Assembly: GCA_046329555.1 (NCBI GenBank)
Contig: JAXLUK010000003.1
Location: 500,396 to 564,395, forward strand
Length of the DNA stretch: 64,000 nucleotides
Direction of reading: 5' to 3'
From: UBA1941 sp046329555
Lineage (GTDB): Bacteria; Bacteroidota; Bacteroidia; Chitinophagales; LD1
The notes under the pieces were generated by a model. That model saw only the letters and a list, made by a program, of their open reading frames with translations, had not been told where the DNA came from and made no database searches. The translations under genes were made by a program, and so were the position numbers. This document shows, one piece after another, positions 45,981 to 51,224 of this stretch. Positions within the stretch are counted from its first letter, which is position 1; each line of letters opens with the position of its first letter.

Positions 45981-46913
45981 TCAGTCCGCTATCAAGTCCT
46001 GATACTTTAAACGACCAGCGGCGCGGCTAAGAGCATCCGAAAAGCGCACGTCTTGCGTATTGCCGCGATTGTTGTAACGGTAGCCCGCCTCATTGCAATA
46101 ACGCTGTAAATGCTTAGGCGAAACATTATGGTGTATGCCTACAATCTGGCGTTTCAGCAATGACCAAAAACCCTCGATGGTATTCGTGTGAACTTTCCCG
46201 CGAACATATTCCCCTTCGCTATGCGAAATAGTTTCATGGGTAAAACCTTTCGTTCCGATTGTAGTGTAGCTTCTATGTTCGTCCGTGTTCACGGTTGCGC
46301 CTTGCTTCACATTATCTACCATAAACGGCACAAGCGTTTCAGCATCTGTATTAGGCACTACTTTCGCAATAACCTTTCCGCCGCGCTCAACTATTCCGGC
46401 TACAATGGCTTTTTCTCCACTTCCTGTTTCTCCAAACTGCTCCGCCAGTTCCTTGCGCTCCCATGCGTGTTTGTTCCTTCTTTTTCCACCCACAGCCGTT
46501 TCATCTACTTCTACCATATTCTCTAAAACTTGTGGGGCTTTTTCCGCCAGCATTTCACGAATGCGGTGGTTTAAGAACCATGCTGTTTTTTGGGTTACGT
46601 CCAGCATAGTTGCTAACTGGTGAGAAGAAATACCTTTGCTATGAACACTAAGAATATAGGTTGCTAAAAACCATTTTGTCAATGGCAGTTTAGTGTTTTC
46701 ATATATAGTGCCAACGGTTACAGTAAATTTTTTGCGGCAAACTTTTTCACGGCACTTCAAAGTAACTCCATTAGGAAAGCGATGGACATTCGTAGATGCG
46801 CAAAACGGACAGCAAGGCGTACCATTCCACAAACTTTCTTCCAAGTATGCGCGACACTTCGCATCCGTGTCAAATTCCTTCTGGAACTGTAAGATTGATT
46901 TGAAAGTTTTCAT
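45981..46913 (-). CDS. IS1595 family transposase (ISXO2-like)
   Basis: A 310-residue DDE-type transposase. The N-terminal zinc ribbon has CPFC and a later C-x4-C pair (KCREKVCRKKF). A helix-turn-helix segment follows (KGISSHQLATMLDVTQKTAWFL). The catalytic ISXO2-like domain runs from about residue 130: first Asp in MVEVDETAVGGKRRNKHAW, second Asp in VNTDEHRSY, and the end motif in HTNTIEGFWSLLKRQIVG, followed by the final helical YNNR. The frame is intact. It faces leftward, while the zinc-ribbon paralogue starts 91 nt away in the opposite direction. It is the enzyme expected to act on the 26-bp inverted repeats. Confidence 0.93.
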   Translation of the reverse strand: MKTFKSILQFQKEFDTDAKCRAYLEESLWNGTPCCPFCASTNVHRFPNGVTLKCREKVCRKKFTVTVGTIYENTKLPLTKWFLATYILSVHSKGISSHQLATMLDVTQKTAWFLNHRIREMLAEKAPQVLENMVEVDETAVGGKRRNKHAWERKELAEQFGETGSGEKAIVAGIVERGGKVIAKVVPNTDAETLVPFMVDNVKQGATVNTDEHRSYTTIGTKGFTHETISHSEGEYVRGKVHTNTIEGFWSLLKRQIVGIHHNVSPKHLQRYCNEAGYRYNNRGNTQDVRFSDALSRAAGRLKYQDLIAD

Positions 46914-46936
46914 AATGCAATTCGTTTTGTCATAGA

Positions 46937-46966
46937 CAAAGGTAGATATTTTTTTGAAAAACCAAA
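46937..46966 (-). promoter_or_regulatory. Candidate promoter of the transposase
   Basis: On the minus strand TTTG (46963-46966) and TACCTTTG (46937-46944) are separated by 18 nt, close to the Bacteroidota consensus TTTG-N19-TAnnTTTG. The -7 box ends 23 nt before the transposase ATG. Confidence 0.55.
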
Positions 46967-46981
46967 TTATTTTTTAGATTT

Positions 46982-46997
46982 TTGCTACCGTTAGCAA
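46982..46997. promoter_or_regulatory. Palindrome TTGCTA-CCGT-TAGCAA in the divergent region
   Basis: A perfect 6+6 inverted repeat, centred between the divergent transposase and zinc-ribbon genes, 6 nt before the zinc-ribbon ATG and covering its ribosome-binding position. It is a candidate operator for the zinc-ribbon/HTH protein or a small hairpin controlling its translation. Confidence 0.5.
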
Positions 46998-47003
46998 TGA
47001 CAC

Positions 47004-47387
47004 ATGGATTTGAGTAAGGTTTATAAAAAATTTCCTACCGAGGCTTCGTATCGCGCTTATTTAGAGAAAAAAATATGGGGCAATGAACCAATATGTCCAT
47101 ATTGCAAATCCACTTATCAGACCCCTATGCCTAAAGAGGAGAGATACCATTGCAATTTTTGTAACAAGTCGTACAGTGTTACAACTGGAACCATATTCCA
47201 CAAAACACGAGTTGATATTAGAAAGTGGATAATACCAATTGACATAATCGTAAACGACAAAGACGTAGGGTCAAGGGAGTTGGCGAGATTAATAGATGTA
47301 ACCAAAGATACGGCGGCTCTTATGCTAAAAAAGATATACAAAGCGAATGTATTGAACAGAAAGTGGTTAAAAGCGATTGAACAATAG
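47004..47387 (+). CDS. Transposon cargo: stand-alone transposase zinc-ribbon/HTH protein
   Basis: A 127-residue protein homologous to the first third of the neighbouring transposase: FPTEASYRAYLEKKIWGNEP against FDTDAKCRAYLEESLWNGTP, then a zinc ribbon (CPYC and CNFC), then TVTTGTIF-like and GSRELARLIDVTKDTAALML against GISSHQLATMLDVTQKTAWFL. It stops where the catalytic domain would begin, with a normal stop and its own start. It is not a truncated copy of the local transposase, because identity is low. A DNA-binding regulator or inhibitor of transposition is the natural reading (inference). It is followed by the P63C gene after 41 nt. Confidence 0.75.
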   Translation: MDLSKVYKKFPTEASYRAYLEKKIWGNEPICPYCKSTYQTPMPKEERYHCNFCNKSYSVTTGTIFHKTRVDIRKWIIPIDIIVNDKDVGSRELARLIDVTKDTAALMLKKIYKANVLNRKWLKAIEQ

Positions 47388-47428
47388 GGTACAGGACCAT
47401 TATTTAAAATACTGAAAAACAATTATTT

Positions 47429-48289
47429 ATGTCGCAAAAAATGAAAAAAGTATGGGGTAAAGGACCAATCAAAATATGGGACATTGAACTAGATTGTTAC
47501 ATCTTGACGGATGGAACCGCGATTCTAAACAAGGGGAAGATGATGACCGCCATTGGGCGGCAATGGAAAGGGGCAAGTAGGACGGATTTGCCCAACTTCA
47601 TTGGTGCTGTAAATTTACGGCCATTTGTTCGTCCCGAATTGATTGAAAAGTTAAAGGGTGTTGAATTTTATGATGGGAATAGAGTAATTACCGGATTCGA
47701 GGATGACGTACTCCCAATGGTATGCGATGTTTATTTAGAAGCAAGGTTGGCCGGAGTGCTTACGCCTTCTCAACTCCCAATCGCGCAGAAATGTGAGATA
47801 TTAGTAAGGGCGTTTTCTAAAGTAGGTATACGCGCTTTAATATATGAGCAATTAGGATTTGAGCGATTGAAGCATCCAGATGCGTTTAGGATGCTAATAG
47901 ATAGTTATCTAAGCGATGAAATTAGAAAGTGGTCTAAGGAGTTTCCCGATGAAATATTTTTTCAAATGGATAGGATTTACGGAAACCAAAAAACCACGTC
48001 CCAAAACAGGCCATTGTACTATGCAAAATTTATAAGAAAATACATTTACGACCCTATAGAAAAGGGAGAGGTCTTAAAGCGTCTTGATGAAAACACACCA
48101 AAGGATTCTAAAGGGCGTAAGAAAAAAAGGTTGTTTCAAAGCGCAAGCGAGGATATTGGATTACCAGCAATAAGGTCCCAAATTTGGCAGGTTGTAGGCG
48201 CTTTAAAAATATCTCCCAATAAAAGGTCTTTTGAGATTAATTTCAATAGGATGATGGGAGGTTCCTATCAAGGAGGGTTGTTTGATTAA
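47429..48289 (+). CDS. Transposon cargo: P63C-domain protein
   Basis: A 286-residue protein whose C-terminal half matches the P63C domain: EEFPDEIFFQMDRIYGNQ-like WSKEFPDEIFFQMDRIYG, then RPLYYAKFIRKYIYDPIEKG, LKRLDENTPKDSKGRKKKRL, and the ending SEDIGLPAIRSQIWQVVGAL. The N-terminal half (ILTDGTAILNKGKMMTAIG and NLRPFVRPELIEKLKGVEF) is the conserved companion region of the same proteins. P63C proteins occur in phages and mobile elements; their molecular role is not known to me. Downstream comes a region with three hairpins and a small basic ORF. Confidence 0.85.
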   Translation: MSQKMKKVWGKGPIKIWDIELDCYILTDGTAILNKGKMMTAIGRQWKGASRTDLPNFIGAVNLRPFVRPELIEKLKGVEFYDGNRVITGFEDDVLPMVCDVYLEARLAGVLTPSQLPIAQKCEILVRAFSKVGIRALIYEQLGFERLKHPDAFRMLIDSYLSDEIRKWSKEFPDEIFFQMDRIYGNQKTTSQNRPLYYAKFIRKYIYDPIEKGEVLKRLDENTPKDSKGRKKKRLFQSASEDIGLPAIRSQIWQVVGALKISPNKRSFEINFNRMMGGSYQGGLFD

Positions 48290-48430
48290 AAAGGGGCTTG
48301 CGCCCCATAAAATATTGCCGTTTCGTGATGGTTTCGGCAGACTGGGCTAACCACAACTCTCATTAGGTTGCAGGTAGTGGGCGGTGAAAGCGCCCAACCA
48401 GATTTTTCAAAATTAGTTGTAATTTAGAAT
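48290..48430 (+). other. Hairpin-rich stretch between P63C gene and small ORF
   Basis: Three consecutive hairpins: GGGGC/GCCCC (48293-48306, 4-nt loop), TGCCG/CGGCA (48316-48339) and TGGGCG/CGCCCA (48378-48396, 7-nt loop). No T-run marks a terminator. It may be a structured RNA leader of the 41-residue gene or a transposon RNA; no known RNA class was recognised. Confidence 0.4.
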
Positions 48431-48556
48431 ATGGCAAAGCCAAAAAAAGACAAAATAGAAAAGCGAACGCCGAAAGAAGCGAGCGCACTATTCCACTCGA
48501 TAATCAAAGCGAGTGTAACAGACGTGAAGCAAAAGGCGAAGAAGCCAAAGAAGTGA
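48431..48556 (+). CDS. Transposon cargo: 41-residue lysine-rich protein
   Basis: A short frame starting MAKPKKDKIEKRTPKEASAL and ending KPKK, strongly basic at both ends with a central helix (EASALFHSIIKASV). I have an impression of similar mini-proteins downstream of P63C genes in Bacteroidota, but cannot confirm it. The position between the P63C gene and the right inverted repeat, the hairpin-rich leader, and the biased composition support it as a real gene. A nucleic-acid-binding role is a guess from charge. Confidence 0.55.
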   Translation: MAKPKKDKIEKRTPKEASALFHSIIKASVTDVKQKAKKPKK

Positions 48557-48592
48557 ATTTTAAAATCGCTGAAATTCAACATGGTGAAGGGG

Positions 48593-48618
48593 CGTGGTCA
48601 AACTCGTATATTGTTACC
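48593..48618 (-). repeat. Right terminal inverted repeat (26 bp)
   Basis: The exact reverse complement of 45003-45028, ending ...TATATTGTTACC at 48618, followed directly by the target duplication. Confidence 0.97.
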
Positions 48619-48626
48619 CTTACGAG
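48619..48626. repeat. Right 8-bp target-site duplication CTTACGAG
   Basis: An exact copy of 44995-45002, directly after the right inverted repeat and continuing into the sirtuin 3' end. Confidence 0.95.
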
Positions 48627-48758
48627 ACACCCAAATTCTATATTGATCCGGGAACAGCCATTCCGCACCAAATGGCCAACCTCCATATCATTCGCAAAAC
48701 TGCCGTAGAAGGCGTAGCCGCGGTGGCGCGCGAGTTGATGGCGCTAAACACCAATTGA
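48627..48758 (+). pseudogene. cobB: Sirtuin 3' part cut off by the transposon
   Basis: In frame with the 5' part once the element is removed, this codes for the last 43 residues of the sirtuin: TPKFYIDPGTAIPHQMANLH, then VIRK-like IIRKTAVEGVAAVAREL, and a stop at 48756-48758. The YIDP strand followed by T-x-EGV-x3-A-x2-L is the usual sirtuin C-terminus. The two parts together give about 230 residues, the normal length of bacterial CobB. It has no start of its own and is probably not translated. Confidence 0.93.
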
Positions 48759-48798
48759 AAGTAAAGCCACTCTTGCTGAAGGCGCTTATATTCGCGGT

Positions 48799-49797
48799 GT
48801 GACGATCACGTACGAACCGCTAACGCTTGTTTTCAAATCACCGATTCTCACCTCCAGAGGAGGCATGCAGGAGAAGCACGGCTATCTGCTAAAAATAGAA
48901 CACCACGGTAAAACAGGAATTGGAGAATGCAGCTACATTGAAGGATTGAGCATTGATCCGCTGGAGCAATATGAACAAAAATTATTGGCACTATCAACAG
49001 CTAATGACTACCGGATGGTTGATCTCTGGCAGTTCCCATCTATCCAATGCGGATTAGAAATGGCTTTGCTGGATTTGCAAAACGGCGGCATCGGGAAATA
49101 CTTTGATTCGCCGTTTTACAGCGGCACCGCGGGCATTCCCATTAACGGCTTGCTGTGGATGGGCAATCTATCTTATCTCTATGAACAGTTGGAAGAAAAA
49201 TTGCAAGCCGGATTTCGTTGCATCAAAATGAAAGTTGGGGCGCTTCCATTTGAACAAGAATGTAGCATACTGGAAGAAATTAGAAAGCGCTTTGATGCAA
49301 CGCAATTGGAATTGCGCCTGGATGCCAATGGCGCCTTCACACCTGGCGCAGCGCACGAACGCCTGCAAACTTTGTCGCAATTCCATATTCACTCCATTGA
49401 GCAGCCCATTGCACCTGGCCAATGGCCTGCCATGAGGGAGTTGATAGAAGCCCAAATTATACCGGTAGCATTAGACGAAGAACTGATCGGTTATCATGAG
49501 CAACCAGCCATTCTCTTAGAACAAATCCAACCCGATTACATCATCCTGAAACCTTCGCTGCACGGTGGTTTTAGCCGATGCGACCAATGGATTGCCGCTG
49601 CGGAAAGCCAACACATCGGTTGGTGGGCTACTTCAGCTTTGGAATCAAATATAGGCTTGATGGCCATTGCCCAGTGGTGCGCCACCAAAAACAACACCAT
49701 GCCTCAGGGACTGGGAACCGGCGGCTTATACGTAAACAATATTCCTGCGCCACTGAGCATCGAAAAGGCATGCTTATGGCACCGAATGGTTTCTTAA
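48799..49797 (+). CDS. menC: o-Succinylbenzoate synthase
   Basis: A 332-residue member of the enolase superfamily that dehydrates SHCHC to o-succinylbenzoate in menaquinone synthesis. Catalytic signatures are the Lys-x-Lys pair in CIKMKVGALP, metal ligands Asp in LRLDANGAF, Glu in HSIEQPIAPG and Asp in VALDEELIG, and the C-terminal Lys in IILKPSLHGG. The start appears to be a GTG (48799), because no in-frame ATG precedes the conserved N-terminus. The neighbouring menE-like ligase 9 nt downstream strongly supports MenC over a dipeptide epimerase. Confidence 0.9.
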   Translation: MTITYEPLTLVFKSPILTSRGGMQEKHGYLLKIEHHGKTGIGECSYIEGLSIDPLEQYEQKLLALSTANDYRMVDLWQFPSIQCGLEMALLDLQNGGIGKYFDSPFYSGTAGIPINGLLWMGNLSYLYEQLEEKLQAGFRCIKMKVGALPFEQECSILEEIRKRFDATQLELRLDANGAFTPGAAHERLQTLSQFHIHSIEQPIAPGQWPAMRELIEAQIIPVALDEELIGYHEQPAILLEQIQPDYIILKPSLHGGFSRCDQWIAAAESQHIGWWATSALESNIGLMAIAQWCATKNNTMPQGLGTGGLYVNNIPAPLSIEKACLWHRMVS

Positions 49798-49806
49798 ATT
49801 CGTACC

Positions 49807-50796
49807 ATGTCTCATGCCATAATCGACTTCTCACATAATGAACTGCCGTTTCCAGAGCAGTTTCAGGAAGTGCGTGATTGGTGTAACGAGTGGATAACGC
49901 ACGATAGCTTTACGCTAAAAACATCAGGGACTACCGGTGCGCCAAAACAAGTACGCCATCAAAAAGATGCTTTTATAGCCAGTGCAAAAAGAACTAATGA
50001 TTTTTTTGGAATCCATGAAGACAGTCTGTTGATGCTGGCGCTGCCCGTTAGTGGTATTGGTGGCAGGATGATGGTTGTTAGAGCAGCAGTTGCACGTTGC
50101 CGCCTATTGTGTGTTATTCCTTCAACTAACCCAATTGAAAATTTAGCAATCAGTGAGTCCATTTCTCTGGCTGCGTTCACGCCCATGCAGCTCCATGGTA
50201 TTCTCGCACATCCTCACACTGCACTTTCGCAAATTCAACAAATTATTATTGGCGGCAGCCCGCTTGATGCCAATTTAGAACAAGCCTTGCTCGGCCTCAA
50301 CTTGAAAGCGTGGGAATCATTCGGCATGACCGAAACACTGAGTCATTTCGCCTTGCGCCAATTAGGAGAAACGGCCTTTACTGCACTGGGTGATGTCACC
50401 TTTTCGCAAGATCAAAACGATTGTCTGGTAGTACACGACGAAGCCATTCACTTCTTGCCGATTGTTACGCGCGATATCATCGAATGGATTTCTGACAAAC
50501 AATTTCGATGGAAGGGAAGAATTGATTTCATGATTAATAGCGGCGGAATAAAATTGCATGCAGAAGAACTAGAGGAAAAATTAAAACCGGTCATCAACCG
50601 TAATTTTTTCATCAGCGGAGAAAAAGATCCGGTACTGGGGCAGAAAGTAGTACTGACCATTGAAGGCCCACACGATGAAGAACTGGAACAACGCATTCAA
50701 ACTACTGACGCTTTAGGCAAATATGAAAAGCCGAAGGAAATTAGATTTGTTCCGATGTTTCAGCGCACTGCCTCCGGGAAAGTACTACGCCATTGA
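49807..50796 (+). CDS. menE: o-Succinylbenzoate-CoA ligase (AMP-binding)
   Basis: A 329-residue adenylate-forming enzyme, shorter than the usual 450-500 residues but typical of compact Bacteroidota MenE. The AMP/phosphate-binding loop is LKTSGTTGAPKQVRH. Other motifs are ESFGMTETLSHFA (GMTET), the hinge region WKGRIDFMINSGGIKLHAEEL, and the C-terminal Lys region RTASGKVLR. It activates o-succinylbenzoate with CoA, the step after MenC. It lies between menC and arfB with gaps of 9 and 12 nt, forming one operon. Confidence 0.88.
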   Translation: MSHAIIDFSHNELPFPEQFQEVRDWCNEWITHDSFTLKTSGTTGAPKQVRHQKDAFIASAKRTNDFFGIHEDSLLMLALPVSGIGGRMMVVRAAVARCRLLCVIPSTNPIENLAISESISLAAFTPMQLHGILAHPHTALSQIQQIIIGGSPLDANLEQALLGLNLKAWESFGMTETLSHFALRQLGETAFTALGDVTFSQDQNDCLVVHDEAIHFLPIVTRDIIEWISDKQFRWKGRIDFMINSGGIKLHAEELEEKLKPVINRNFFISGEKDPVLGQKVVLTIEGPHDEELEQRIQTTDALGKYEKPKEIRFVPMFQRTASGKVLRH

Positions 50797-50808
50797 TATC
50801 TTCCGCTT

Positions 50809-51219
50809 ATGCAAAGCTTACGATCGCGACCATTCATTACTGAAATGCAGTTCAGCGCCACCCGCAGCAGCGGTCCGGGCGGACAGCACGTGAACAAAAC
50901 ATCATCGCGCATTGAACTGTCTTTTCCACTAAAAGATTCTCAAGTACTGCAGCCGGAAGAAAAAGAAAAGCTGCTGAAGAAACTCAGCACCAAGTTAACT
51001 TCAGATGGCTGGCTTAAGGTGAGCTGTGAGCTATCGCGATCGCAACACAGCAATAAGGCAGAAGCCATCCATAAATTTTATAAAATACTGGAACAAGCTT
51101 TACAACCGGAAAAAGTGCGCAAGGCTACCAAGCCCGGACCAGAAGCCCTCTTAGCCCGTAAAAAAGCCAAGCAACACCGCGCTAACATCAAGGCCGACCG
51201 CCGCTACCGGCCGGAATAA
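50809..51219 (+). CDS. arfB: Alternative ribosome-rescue factor / peptidyl-tRNA hydrolase
   Basis: A 136-residue ArfB (YaeJ/ICT1-type) protein. It has the class I release-factor GGQ motif in SSGPGGQHVNKTSSRIEL and a basic C-terminal tail (LARKKAKQHRANIKADRRY). That tail enters the mRNA channel of stalled ribosomes in this family. It lacks the codon-recognition domains of RF1/RF2, as expected. It is the last gene of the menC-menE operon and is convergent with the protease gene, with 5 nt between stops. Confidence 0.94.
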   Translation: MQSLRSRPFITEMQFSATRSSGPGGQHVNKTSSRIELSFPLKDSQVLQPEEKEKLLKKLSTKLTSDGWLKVSCELSRSQHSNKAEAIHKFYKILEQALQPEKVRKATKPGPEALLARKKAKQHRANIKADRRYRPE

Positions 51220-51224
51220 CCGGG

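Larger units (their letters stand above)
45003..48618. mobile_element. IS1595-type transposon with five cargo genes, 3616 bp
   Basis: The boundaries are exact: 26-bp perfect terminal inverted repeats beginning GGTAACAATATACGAGTTTG at 45003 and ending at 48618, flanked by the 8-bp duplication CTTACGAG. Removing the element and one duplication restores a full sirtuin frame. Gene order: membrane-anchored protein and nuclease-like protein (minus), DDE transposase (minus), then a zinc-ribbon/HTH paralogue, a P63C-domain protein and a 41-residue basic protein (plus). IS1595-family elements with passenger genes are known. Intact ends, intact duplications and an intact transposase suggest a recent insertion. 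This particular cargo set is not one I recognise. Confidence 0.95.

Noticed and set aside
46188..46935. Plus-strand ORFs opposite the transposase
   Set aside because: They are antisense to a strongly supported DDE transposase and show no motifs.
48293..48306. Intrinsic terminator of the P63C gene
   Set aside because: The 5-bp stem is followed by ATAAAAT and not by a T-run, so it was kept only as part of a hairpin-rich stretch.
48799..49797. menC-like gene as a dipeptide epimerase
   Set aside because: The adjoining menE-like ligase and the enzyme's N-terminal signature fit o-succinylbenzoate synthase; the epimerase-type gene is the separate one at 56713-57678.
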